Assembly (NCBI RefSeq): GCF_000498495.1
Contig: NZ_AVCS01000008.1
Coordinates: 62,001 to 126,000, forward strand
Source of the DNA: Flavobacterium enshiense DK69
GTDB taxonomy: Bacteria; Bacteroidota; Bacteroidia; Flavobacteriales; Flavobacteriaceae
Direction of reading: 5' to 3'
Length of the DNA: 64,000 nucleotides
The translations under genes were made by a program, and so were the position numbers. Below are positions 45,927 to 53,130 of the stretch, piece after piece. The notes below the pieces were generated by a model. It saw only the letters and a program-made list of their open reading frames with translations, ran no database searches and was not told the origin of the DNA. Within the stretch, counting starts at the first letter, position 1; every line of letters begins with the position of its first letter.

Positions 45927-46973
45927 TTATTTTACAAAAACAGAGACGGCAGCAGCTTCATTTGTGCCATCAGTAAGATTTGTCGCTACTCCGTTTTTCC
46001 AGATTTTTGCTGCATAATCTATTCCACTTCTTTCAATGCCTGCAACATGTACATCGCTACCAGACACAAAAACAGAAAAAGCATAAGCATTTTTTGTACC
46101 ATCGGTAAGGTTGGTGGATACCCCATTTTTCCAGATTTTGGCTACGTATCTGTTCCCGTTGAATGCAAAGCCTGCAACATATACATCGCTACCAGATACA
46201 AAAACAGAGCGGGCGCTAGCAGTGTTTGCACCATCGGTAAGGTTGGTGGATGCCCCATTTTTCCAGATTTTGGCTATATTTTCTGTCCCGTTGGATTCAC
46301 TGCCTGCAACATATACATCGCTCCCAGATACAAAAACAGAGAAGGCGGCAGCATTTTTTGTGCCATCGGTAAGATTTGTCGCTACTCCGTTTTTCCAGAC
46401 TTTTGCTACATTTTTTGTCCCGTTGAATTCATAGCCTGCAGCATATACATCGGTGCCTGATACAAAAACAGAAAAGGCGTCAGCGGGAAGTGTACCATCG
46501 GTAAGGTTGGCGGATACTCCGTTTTTCCAGACTTTTACTATTGCTGTATAACCTGTCCCACTTGTACCAGTAATTTCAATTCCTGCAGCATATACATCAC
46601 TGCCAGACACAAAAACAGAGGAAGCATAAGTATTTTCTGCACCATCGGAAAGGATAATAGTGGACACCCCGTTTTTCCAGACTTTTGCTACATCTTTTGT
46701 CCCATTGGATTCATAGCCTGCAACATATACATCGCTCCCAGATACAAAAACAGAGGAGGCGGCAGCATTTTTTGTACCATCGGTAAGGTTGGTAGACACT
46801 CCGTTTTTCCAGATTTTGGCTACATATCCTGGTCCGTTTAATTCATATCCCGCTACATATACTGATGCCGATGGTTTGGTATTAGAATCGGTAGTGCTGT
46901 CTTTTTCGCAACTAAACAGGCTTACTGTTAATAATACGAATAGGATTGATCTAAATAGTAAGCGTTTTTTCAT
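45927..46973 (-). CDS. Lipoprotein of seven near-identical 44-residue repeats
   Basis: 348 residues. A lipoprotein signal ends at C22 (SLFSC). From about 38 to the end run seven repeats of about 44 residues (one of 49), each VYVAGYE.NGT..VAKIWKNGVSTNLTDGT...A.SVFVSGSD. Each unit has a Val-Tyr strand, a K-W-K-N-G turn and an LTDG turn, like propeller blades, so a seven-bladed propeller on the outer surface or periplasm is a reasonable guess. The high repeat identity, and its place beside an RHS relic, suggest recent expansion. Function unknown. Confidence 0.85.
   Translation of the reverse strand: MKKRLLFRSILFVLLTVSLFSCEKDSTTDSNTKPSASVYVAGYELNGPGYVAKIWKNGVSTNLTDGTKNAAASSVFVSGSDVYVAGYESNGTKDVAKVWKNGVSTIILSDGAENTYASSVFVSGSDVYAAGIEITGTSGTGYTAIVKVWKNGVSANLTDGTLPADAFSVFVSGTDVYAAGYEFNGTKNVAKVWKNGVATNLTDGTKNAAAFSVFVSGSDVYVAGSESNGTENIAKIWKNGASTNLTDGANTASARSVFVSGSDVYVAGFAFNGNRYVAKIWKNGVSTNLTDGTKNAYAFSVFVSGSDVHVAGIERSGIDYAAKIWKNGVATNLTDGTNEAAAVSVFVK
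45940..46860 (-). repeat. Tandem coding repeat of about 132 bases, seven copies
   Basis: The seven protein repeats are also repeated at DNA level, unit about 132 bases (one copy 147). They fill almost the whole mature part of the lipoprotein gene. Unit 3 has a five-residue insertion (GTSGTGYTA). The array is a likely site of slippage or recombination and so of copy-number change between strains. Confidence 0.8.
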
Positions 46974-47020
46974 TTTTGAAATAATTTTATGTTTTACGAT
47001 TCAAATGACAGAAAACTAAG

Positions 47021-47040
47021 AATCCTTTTTCAAAAGGATT
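47021..47040. other. Palindrome upstream of the repeat lipoprotein
   Basis: AATCCTTTT-TC-AAAAGGATT is a 9-bp inverted repeat with a 2-base centre, 48 bases upstream of the lipoprotein start. It could be a regulator site or part of a short hairpin; no evidence of use. Confidence 0.35.
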
Positions 47041-47135
47041 GAAGGACAAACTTATAGGGAAGGATGATTAACTTATTGGTAATTAAGTAAATAACTACAT
47101 AAAGGTAAAGATTTATTACCGAAAAGCCAAATTAA

Positions 47136-47418
47136 TTTCGGGAATATGAAACTGGAATTGTTGCCGGTGATAGACCTAATGGAAAAGGTTGGAAGAAATT
47201 TAGTTTTCTGAAATTATTTGGCTAAATAGTGTGGTCAAACTACGAAAATTCGGGATGGGTCTCAATAGGATAAATGGAGTTAAAATCATCTTGAAGCATA
47301 TGATTCGGCGAAGAAAATATCTAAATGCCCATTACTTGGCTTTTATATTGTCTATGCAAAAACATCAAATAAACCTTTAAAAAGTTGTGGTTTTTGTTCT
47401 TTAGGAATGATACATTGA
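47136..47418 (+). pseudogene. Possible decayed coding fragments
   Basis: Two short open frames look like genuine protein: 47136-47225 (FREYETGIVAGDRPNGKG..., 29 codons) and 47284-47418 (HLEAYDSAKKISKCPLL..., ending SLGMIH). They have stops just upstream, no start codons, and lie in different frames. They may be remains of a gene once linked to the RHS locus, such as an immunity gene. No family can be named. Confidence 0.3.
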
Positions 47419-47500
47419 AAATTTCACCATTGGATTTGTGGTGTAGTTGGAATGTGTTCTGAATGCAAATCCACGCTATCAGAATATCAAAAATAAAAAA

Positions 47501-47522
47501 AACCTCTCATTGCTGAGAGGTT
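47501..47522 (-). terminator. Terminator after tRNA-Leu
   Basis: Stem AACCTCTC/GAGAGGTT with a 6-base loop and a T tract on the minus strand, directly after the tRNA 3' end. Confidence 0.85.
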
Positions 47523-47525
47523 TAG

Positions 47526-47605
47526 TACCCGGAGTGGGAATCGAACCCACACACCTAAGTACACGAGTTTGAGTCGTGCGCGTCTACCAATTCCGCCATC
47601 CGGGC
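47526..47605 (-). tRNA. tRNA-Leu (CAA anticodon)
   Basis: The minus strand folds to a tRNA of 80 bases: acceptor GCCCGGA/TCCGGGT, D-loop with GGTAGACGC, anticodon stem CACGA/TCGTG around loop CTCAAAC (anticodon CAA), a variable arm, and GTGGGTTCGATTCCCAC as T arm. Discriminator A, CCA not encoded. It reads leucine codon TTG. Confidence 0.93.
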
Positions 47606-47662
47606 TTCGGACTGAGAAGCTTTTTAAAAGCGTCTCGAAAATTGATTGTTTCAATCTGGGTG

Positions 47663-47690
47663 CAAATGTAAATAAAAAATATTCAAACAA
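47663..47690 (-). promoter_or_regulatory. Promoter of tRNA-Leu
   Basis: On the minus strand TTG (47688-47690), a 17-base spacer and TACATTTG (47663-47670) fit the Bacteroidetes consensus, about 58 bases upstream of the tRNA. Confidence 0.5.
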
Positions 47691-47722
47691 TCAAATTTAA
47701 CTTGAAAAAATATCTGAAAAAA

Positions 47723-47756
47723 TTGCTTTCAGAGTTGAATTTAATTTCTAAATTTG
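47723..47756 (+). promoter_or_regulatory. Promoter of prs
   Basis: TTG (47723-47725) and TAAATTTG (47749-47756) with a 23-base spacer; the start codon is 52 bases downstream. The spacing is at the long limit. Confidence 0.45.
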
Positions 47757-47807
47757 CACCGCGTTACAGCAACACAACACTAAGTAACTACATAACAACG
47801 AATTAAG

Positions 47808-48749
47808 ATGTCGCACATTGAACCGGAAGCAAAAATTTTTGCATGTTCGCAAAGTACCTACCTTGCTGAAAAGATAGCAAAGCACTATGGAGCAGAGCTG
47901 GGTAAGGTAACGTTCTCAACATATAGTGATGGTGAGTTTCAGCCGTCATTTGAAGAGTCAATCCGCGGATTGCGCGTGTTTTTGATCTGTTCAACATTCC
48001 CAAGTTCTGATAATTTAATGGAACTTTTGTTGATGATCGATGCAGCCAAAAGAGCATCGGCTAGACACATCACTGCTGTAATCCCTTATTTCGGATGGGC
48101 TCGTCAGGACAGAAAAGATAAACCAAGAGTTCCGATAGGAGCAAAATTGGTTGCAAAATTATTGGAAAGCGCTGGAGCGACCCGAATCATGACCATGGAT
48201 TTACATGCGGATCAGATTCAGGGATTCTTCGAAAAACCGGTAGACCACCTGTTTGCATCGACCATTTTCTTACCATATGTAGAGAGCTTGAATTTAGAGA
48301 ACCTTACTATTGCATCGCCGGATATGGGTGGTTCAAAAAGAGCTTATGCATATTCTAAATTTTTAGAATCGGATGTGGTAATCTGTTACAAGCAAAGAAA
48401 AGCGGCTAACGTAATCGATACGATGGAGCTGATCGGAGATGTAAAAGGGAGAAACGTAATTTTGGTAGACGACATGATCGATACTGGTGGTACGTTAACA
48501 AAAGCGGCCGACATGATGATGGAAAGAGGAGCGTTAAGCGTGAGAGCGATTTGTACGCATGCAATTTTATCAGGTGAGGCAATTGAGAGAATTGAAAACT
48601 CAAAAATTCAGGAATTGATCGTAACCGATTCAATTCCATTGAAACGAGAAAGTGCTAAGATAAAAGCGGTAAGCTGTGCTCCATTGTTTGCAGAAGTAAT
48701 GCACATGGTACAGAACAACAACTCTATCAGTAGCAAATTTTTAATGTAG
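47808..48749 (+). CDS. prs: Ribose-phosphate pyrophosphokinase
   Basis: Prs makes PRPP from ribose-5-phosphate and ATP for nucleotide, histidine and NAD synthesis. 313 residues. Motifs: FSDGEFQP-like substrate region (YSDGEFQPSFEESIRG), PYFGWARQDRK in the ATP loop, MDLHADQIQGFF and the PRPP-binding VDDMIDTGGT. The L25 gene follows 29 bases later, and the two may be co-transcribed, as in many Bacteroidetes. Confidence 0.96.
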   Translation: MSHIEPEAKIFACSQSTYLAEKIAKHYGAELGKVTFSTYSDGEFQPSFEESIRGLRVFLICSTFPSSDNLMELLLMIDAAKRASARHITAVIPYFGWARQDRKDKPRVPIGAKLVAKLLESAGATRIMTMDLHADQIQGFFEKPVDHLFASTIFLPYVESLNLENLTIASPDMGGSKRAYAYSKFLESDVVICYKQRKAANVIDTMELIGDVKGRNVILVDDMIDTGGTLTKAADMMMERGALSVRAICTHAILSGEAIERIENSKIQELIVTDSIPLKRESAKIKAVSCAPLFAEVMHMVQNNNSISSKFLM

Positions 48750-48778
48750 TATTTTATTAATTTTTTTAAATATTTCAA

Positions 48779-49387
48779 ATGAAATCAATTACGATTAAAG
48801 GATCAGAAAGAGAAAGCGTGGGCAAAGCTTCAACGAAAGCGGTACGTAATGCTGGAATGGTTCCTTGCGTGTTATACGGAGGAGATCAGCCAGTACATTT
48901 TTCAGCTGAAGAAAAGGCATTTAAAGGTTTGGTTTACACTCCTAACGTACACACTGTTGTGGTTGAGTTAGAAGGCGGAAAATCATACAGCGCAATTCTT
49001 CAGGACATTCAGGTACACCCTGTATCTGACAAAATTTTACACATCGATTTCTATCAGTTACATGACGAGAAAGAAATCACTATGGAAGTGCCGGTTAAAG
49101 TTACAGGAACTTCTCCAGGTGTATTATTAGGAGGTGTTTTACGTTTAAACCAACGTAAACTTAAAGTTAGAGCTTTACCTGCTAACTTACCTGACTTCGT
49201 AGAGGCTGATATTACTCCTCTTGAAATGGGTAACAAATTGTATGTGACTAAAATCCCTACAAACAACTTCAGATTATTACACCCAGACAACACTGTGGTT
49301 TGTCAGGTGAGAATCTCACGTGCTGCTATGAAAGCTGCTCAAGAAGCTGCAAAAGCAGAAAAAGGTGGAGGAAAAAAGAAAAAATAA
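48779..49387 (+). CDS. rplY: 50S ribosomal protein L25 / general stress protein Ctc
   Basis: L25 of the long (CTC) form binds 5S rRNA. 202 residues: the 5S-binding N-terminal barrel (about 1-90, [17 protein letters not shown]) and a C-terminal TL5 domain (about 95-185). The tail is a Lys/Ala-rich stretch with no fixed structure. Typical length for this family; a strong terminator follows 25 bases downstream. Confidence 0.95.
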   Translation: MKSITIKGSERESVGKASTKAVRNAGMVPCVLYGGDQPVHFSAEEKAFKGLVYTPNVHTVVVELEGGKSYSAILQDIQVHPVSDKILHIDFYQLHDEKEITMEVPVKVTGTSPGVLLGGVLRLNQRKLKVRALPANLPDFVEADITPLEMGNKLYVTKIPTNNFRLLHPDNTVVCQVRISRAAMKAAQEAAKAEKGGGKKKK

Positions 49388-49410
49388 TTTCAATTTTTCG
49401 AAATATCAGA

Positions 49411-49434
49411 AAGTCCCGGTTTATATCGGGACTT
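49411..49434 (+). terminator. Terminator after rplY
   Basis: Stem AAGTCCCG/CGGGACTT with an 8-base loop and a ten-base T tract. Confidence 0.9.
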
Positions 49435-49479
49435 TTTTTTTGGTTTTTTGAAGCGAATGGTTCGGGAATTATCAATAAA

Positions 49480-49552
49480 CCCTTTTTCCGCTGTCCGTTG
49501 CAATCTGTCTTGTTGAAAACAAGACAGGATTTCCACTCCCATCGGGGCTATG
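49480..49552. repeat. Dispersed Flavobacterium intergenic repeat with hairpin
   Basis: A conserved-looking block, CCCTTTTTCCGCTGTCCGTT then a hairpin and ATTTCCACTCCCATCGGGGC, surrounds a perfect 10-bp stem CTGTCTTGTT/AACAAGACAG with a 3-base loop (49505-49527). From memory, near-identical blocks with changing hairpin stems recur in Flavobacterium intergenic regions. Not verified here; only one copy is in this window. Confidence 0.5.
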
Positions 49553-49630
49553 AGGCAAACTGGATTGCTTTTTTGAAAACATTTCTAAATTTCAAATTCG
49601 CAAATTTCCAAATTGCATTACTTTTGCCGT

Positions 49631-50305
49631 ATGAAATGGTTGACACAATTATTTAAAAAAGAAAAAACAGTTACAGATACGATTGATCCCATGAAATCGG
49701 AGATTCTGCGAACTCAACAAAACAATATAAAAGAAGTGAGCAAAAAGTTTTTAATTGTAGGTTTAGGCAACATCGGCGCCGAATATGTTAACACCCGACA
49801 CAACATCGGATTTAAAGTAGTGGACCATTTGGCGAAACAGGAAAGCGTTTCTTTCGAAACAGTAAAGTTAGGGACACTGGCCGAATGCAAAATAAAAGGC
49901 AGAACACTTTTACTGCTGAAACCGAACACCTACATGAACCTGAGTGGGAAAGCACTTCAGTACTGGATGGAAAAAGAAAAAATCGCCAAAGAAAACGTAT
50001 TGGTTATAACAGACGATTTGAACCTGCCCTTTGGAACGATCCGCATCAAGCCCAAAGGCAGCGATGGCGGTCACAACGGTTTAAAAAGTATTCAGCAGAC
50101 TCTAAATTCGGCAGACTATCCCCGTTTCCGTTTCGGCATCAGTGACGAGTTCAAAAAAGGAAAACAGGTCGATTATGTGCTTGGTGAGTGGGATGATCAT
50201 GAGAAAGCGGCTTTACCGGAACGTTTGGATATGGCGACCGAAGCGGTTAAGTCTTTTGTCTTGGCCGGTTTAGGAAATACGATGAGCGATTTTAACGGAA
50301 AGTAA
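49631..50305 (+). CDS. pth: Peptidyl-tRNA hydrolase
   Basis: Pth releases peptides from peptidyl-tRNA. 224 residues from ATG 49631; the longer frame from TTG 49613 is rejected because it covers the TACTTTTG -7 element at 49619-49626. The core begins near residue 45: KFLIVGLGNIGAEY, TRHNIGFKVVD (catalytic His), LKPNTYMNLSGKA, LNLPFGTIRIKPKGSDGGHNGLKSI. The extra N-terminal 45 residues are basic and probably flexible. With only five bases after the -7 element the mRNA may be nearly leaderless. Confidence 0.93.
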   Translation: MKWLTQLFKKEKTVTDTIDPMKSEILRTQQNNIKEVSKKFLIVGLGNIGAEYVNTRHNIGFKVVDHLAKQESVSFETVKLGTLAECKIKGRTLLLLKPNTYMNLSGKALQYWMEKEKIAKENVLVITDDLNLPFGTIRIKPKGSDGGHNGLKSIQQTLNSADYPRFRFGISDEFKKGKQVDYVLGEWDDHEKAALPERLDMATEAVKSFVLAGLGNTMSDFNGK

Positions 50306-50312
50306 GTCCACT

Positions 50313-50888
50313 ATGAAAAAAATATTCTTTTTTTTGATGCTTTTGGTGTCGACTATTGTGCCAGCACAGCGATTCGAACTTTTGGAAGGCGATTTGAAGA
50401 ACGTTAGGGGGATCAATGCTTATAACGTGACCTTTGATTATTCCCAAATGAAAGTACATGGTTATGAAACCGAAGAAGCGTTCTTAACTGACAAGATGAG
50501 TATAAGAAAGGGGGATAAAGCTGAGAAATTCAAAGAGGAATGGTTTTCTGATCGTGAGAACAGATATGAGCCGAGTTTCATAGCCTATTTCAATAAGAGG
50601 TTTCCAAATGGCGAAATCAAAGTAGAGAAGAATCCGGAAGTAAAATATACGATGAATGTCAGTACAATCTGGGTATATCCGGGATATGTAGTGGAACCGG
50701 CCAAAATCAGTGCGATCATCACCATTTCCGAAACAGGTAACCCTCAGAAGATCTTGGCGAAATTGCAATTTGATAAATCTATCGGGCTGGAAGAAAATCA
50801 ATACAACGGCCATCGGGGCGACCGAATGGCTGGAGCCTATGAAAAGCTTGCCAAAAACATGGTCATTCAGCTAAAAAGATTTTTATAA
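50313..50888 (+). CDS. Secreted protein of unknown function, paralogue 1
   Basis: 191 residues with a signal peptide (1-18). The mature protein shares the segments FDYS..KV.G.ETEEAFL.DKM, WFSDRE.RYEP.FI..FNKRF and TIWVYPGY with the next gene but one. The pair define a small family I do not otherwise recognise. A terminator follows. It starts 7 bases after pth, so it may be co-transcribed with it. No enzymatic residues are evident. Confidence 0.75.
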   Translation: MKKIFFFLMLLVSTIVPAQRFELLEGDLKNVRGINAYNVTFDYSQMKVHGYETEEAFLTDKMSIRKGDKAEKFKEEWFSDRENRYEPSFIAYFNKRFPNGEIKVEKNPEVKYTMNVSTIWVYPGYVVEPAKISAIITISETGNPQKILAKLQFDKSIGLEENQYNGHRGDRMAGAYEKLAKNMVIQLKRFL

Positions 50889-50890
50889 AT

Positions 50891-50917
50891 AAAACCCCGG
50901 TAATTTGCCGGGGTTTT
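50891..50917 (+). terminator. Terminator between the two paralogues
   Basis: Stem AAAACCCCGG/CCGGGGTTTT with a 7-base loop, immediately after the first paralogue. Confidence 0.85.
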
Positions 50918-51084
50918 AATTTTTGATTCAAGAATAGGTTTATTGATTTGATAGTGCTACTAAGTAGGTGTGTGTGGTTTGTTAAATTGCTTGTAATGAG
51001 TTTCTTGTGTGCAATGGTTGAAGGAATGCAGGGTGGAATGATAAATTAGTGGGGGAGTATTTATTTTTAATAAAGAAATGGATT

Positions 51085-51118
51085 GTTAAACTAAAAAAAT
51101 TATAATTATATATTTGCT
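51085..51118 (+). promoter_or_regulatory. Promoter of the second paralogue
   Basis: TTG (51085-51087), 23-base spacer and TATATTTG (51111-51118); the ATG follows at 51139. Preceded by the terminator of paralogue 1, so the second copy is transcribed on its own. Confidence 0.45.
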
Positions 51119-51138
51119 TAGATTTATAACTATAATTT

Positions 51139-51732
51139 ATGAAAAAAATTGCAATAATTGTTTTGCTATTGGCGTCTGGAGTAACAATGGCTCAAAAGAA
51201 AAGAATTCTTTCAGGGGATTTTAAAAATTTAAAAGGAATTACAGAATTTAATTTAGTTTTTGATTACACTGATTTGAAAGTCGATAAGTTTGAAACTGAA
51301 GAGGCTTTTTTGGAAGATAAAATGAAGAAGAGAGAAGAAAAGGGAACTGCTGAAGATTTTAAAAAATCATGGTTTTCTGATAGAGAAGAAAGATATGAAC
51401 CTAAATTTATTGAATCTTTCAACAAAAGATTTGATGGAGAGATAAAAGTTGATAAAAAATTATCTTCGGCGAAATATACAGTAAAAATACAAACGCTTTG
51501 GATTTATCCTGGATATAATGTAGGGGTGGTGAGACAGTCGTCAAAGTTGAATGCAATTATTAAAATTGTGGAGATTGGAAATCCAGATAATATATTATTG
51601 TCAGTTGGCTATGAAAAGGTTTTAGGTAAAGGAGCGGCTGGTTTCGATTATAATTCAGGTTATAGAATTTCAGAAGCATATGCTAAATTAGCAAAAGAGT
51701 TTGCAGCAGAATTAAAGAAGGTAAATAAATAG
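51139..51732 (+). CDS. Secreted protein of unknown function, paralogue 2
   Basis: 197 residues, signal peptide 1-18, alignable over its whole length with the protein at 50313-50888 (ETEEAFLEDKM, WFSDREERYEPKFI, WIYPGYN). Its codon use is visibly more AT-rich at third positions than that of the first copy (AAA, GAA, TTT, ATT dominate). This may reflect older divergence or separate origin. It has its own promoter and a terminator shared with the convergent halogenase-like gene. Confidence 0.72.
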   Translation: MKKIAIIVLLLASGVTMAQKKRILSGDFKNLKGITEFNLVFDYTDLKVDKFETEEAFLEDKMKKREEKGTAEDFKKSWFSDREERYEPKFIESFNKRFDGEIKVDKKLSSAKYTVKIQTLWIYPGYNVGVVRQSSKLNAIIKIVEIGNPDNILLSVGYEKVLGKGAAGFDYNSGYRISEAYAKLAKEFAAELKKVNK

Positions 51733-51743
51733 GTTTTCTTAAA

Positions 51744-51770
51744 AAAAAACCCGGATTATTCCGGGTTTTT
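51744..51770. terminator. Bidirectional terminator containing the halogenase stop codon
   Basis: Stem AACCCGG/CCGGGTT with a 6-base loop and A/T tracts on both sides. The stop codon of the minus-strand halogenase (51756-51758) is in the loop, so the hairpin also serves the convergent paralogue gene. Confidence 0.75.
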
Positions 51771-53015
51771 TAATGTCTGTTCTTTTTCAAGATTTAACAG
51801 GTAGGCCATGTTTTTGATTACACTATCGTGTTTCTTTACAAATGGATTCTCCTGATCCCAAACATAACCGGCTAAAACAGCACATATTTTTCTTTTTACA
51901 TCCGGGTTTTCAGGCTGGTGGAAGAATAACGTCTGTAGGTTTCCGGTGTACCATTCTTTTACATAAGTGGTGAAAACGCCGATACCGCTTTTCATGTATT
52001 CTGTGAACTCTACTTCCCAATCAATTTTTTCGCCATTCAGTTGACGGTGAACCAATTTTGCTGACAACATTCCGGATTCCGTTGCAAAAGCTACTCCGGA
52101 AGAGAAAACAGGATCCAAAAACTCAGAGCTGTTTCCTGTCAACGCAAACCCATCGCCATACATTTTTTTTACCGAGCGTGAATAGTTTTCCAATTTTACC
52201 GGTTCGAATAAAAATTCCACACCGCCAAAACGTTTGATGTAATAATCCGACAATTGGATAGCGTTTTTCAAGGCTACCGCATTGTCTTTGTTTTCGGAAA
52301 GCGAATTGATAAAGGATGTAGGGCCAACAACTCCTAAGCTTGTGTTTCCGTTAGAGAAGGGAATTACCCATAGCCATACTTCGGTTTCCAGAATGTCAAA
52401 AGAAATCAAAGTGCCTTCTTCGCCTACCGGACGGTTAATGTCTTTTACGTGTGTGAATATAGAGGAGTGCGGGTCTAATTTGGAAGGTGTATCCAGATCT
52501 AACAAACGCGGTAAAACACGTCCGTATCCGCTGGAATCAATAATGAATTTCGCGTGAATTTCCTTGATATTGCCGTCTTTGTCTTTAACCGTTGTGATAG
52601 AGTCGCTTCCGTTGAATTTAACATCCAGAACTTCGCTTTCAAACTCCAGATCAATTCCTTTTCGGATTACTTCCTGAGCCAAAGTGTTGTCGAAGTCGGC
52701 TCTTGGTACCTGCCAGGTCCAGTCCCAGCCCTCAGAGAATTTATTGCTGAAGTCAAAAACGCAGATTTCTTCTCCCCGGATAAAACGCGCACCTAATTTC
52801 TTCTCGAAATTCATAGCGTCAAGTGCGGGGAATAAACCTGCTTCGTCAAAATGGTCCATTACCCTTGGAATGAGGCTTTCTCCTACTACCAATCGTGGGA
52901 ATTTTGTTTTTTCGACTACTTTAACTTTTGTTCCGTTATTGTGTAGGTAAGATGCTGAAACACAGCCTGAAGGACCGGCTCCGATAACGAGTACATCTAC
53001 GAATTCCTGTTTCAT
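51756..53015 (-). CDS. Flavin-dependent halogenase-like oxidoreductase of the flexirubin cluster
   Basis: 419 residues from ATG 53015 (MKQEFVDVLVIGAGPSG). The FAD-binding GAGPSG is at 12-17. The halogenase signature WLWVIP (WxWxIP) is at 214-219, and GESLIP follows the FAD site. A second W.W segment, WDWTWQVP, is near 97-104. The longer frame to 53117 would add 34 poor residues. Family members chlorinate aromatic or polyene products, and some flexirubins are chlorinated, so ring chlorination is the natural guess. A monooxygenase of the same fold is the alternative. It diverges from the TAL operon. Confidence 0.8.
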   Translation of the reverse strand: MKQEFVDVLVIGAGPSGCVSASYLHNNGTKVKVVEKTKFPRLVVGESLIPRVMDHFDEAGLFPALDAMNFEKKLGARFIRGEEICVFDFSNKFSEGWDWTWQVPRADFDNTLAQEVIRKGIDLEFESEVLDVKFNGSDSITTVKDKDGNIKEIHAKFIIDSSGYGRVLPRLLDLDTPSKLDPHSSIFTHVKDINRPVGEEGTLISFDILETEVWLWVIPFSNGNTSLGVVGPTSFINSLSENKDNAVALKNAIQLSDYYIKRFGGVEFLFEPVKLENYSRSVKKMYGDGFALTGNSSEFLDPVFSSGVAFATESGMLSAKLVHRQLNGEKIDWEVEFTEYMKSGIGVFTTYVKEWYTGNLQTLFFHQPENPDVKRKICAVLAGYVWDQENPFVKKHDSVIKNMAYLLNLEKEQTLKNPE

Positions 53016-53044
53016 ATTTTTCTTTTTTCTTTTTGAGAATATGT

Positions 53045-53068
53045 TACCTTTGCAGGCATTCAAAAGTA
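53045..53068. promoter_or_regulatory. Divergent promoters of TAL and halogenase-like gene
   Basis: TACCTTTG on the plus strand (53045-53052) serves the tyrosine ammonia-lyase operon. TACTTTTG on the minus strand (53061-53068) serves the halogenase-like gene. The two -7 elements are only eight bases apart, so the two RNA polymerase sites overlap and a single regulator could govern both. Confidence 0.55.
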
Positions 53069-53130
53069 AATACATAAATTCAATTATTAAATAAAATTGC
53101 TTATAATATTTAAGCAAAAAAACAACCTTA

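Noticed and set aside
46047-46460. Plus-strand open frame within the repeat lipoprotein
   Set aside because: It is the antisense shadow of the repeats. It has periodic stops removed only because the repeat is uniform.
45940-46860. Regular repeats that could be mistaken for a CRISPR array
   Set aside because: The repeats are about 132 bases, with no unique spacers of uniform length, and translate in one frame into a repeated protein domain.
49480-49552. Hairpin at 49505-49527 as a terminator
   Set aside because: The stem has no T tract after it on either strand, and a strong terminator already follows the L25 gene.
49613-49630. Upstream TTG start for pth
   Set aside because: It lies across the TACTTTTG promoter element. 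ATG 49631 gives the typical MKWL start.
53016-53117. 34-codon N-terminal extension of the halogenase-like gene
   Set aside because: It crosses the promoter region and has no similarity to FAD-binding N-termini. MKQEF at 53015 is immediately followed by the Rossmann motif.
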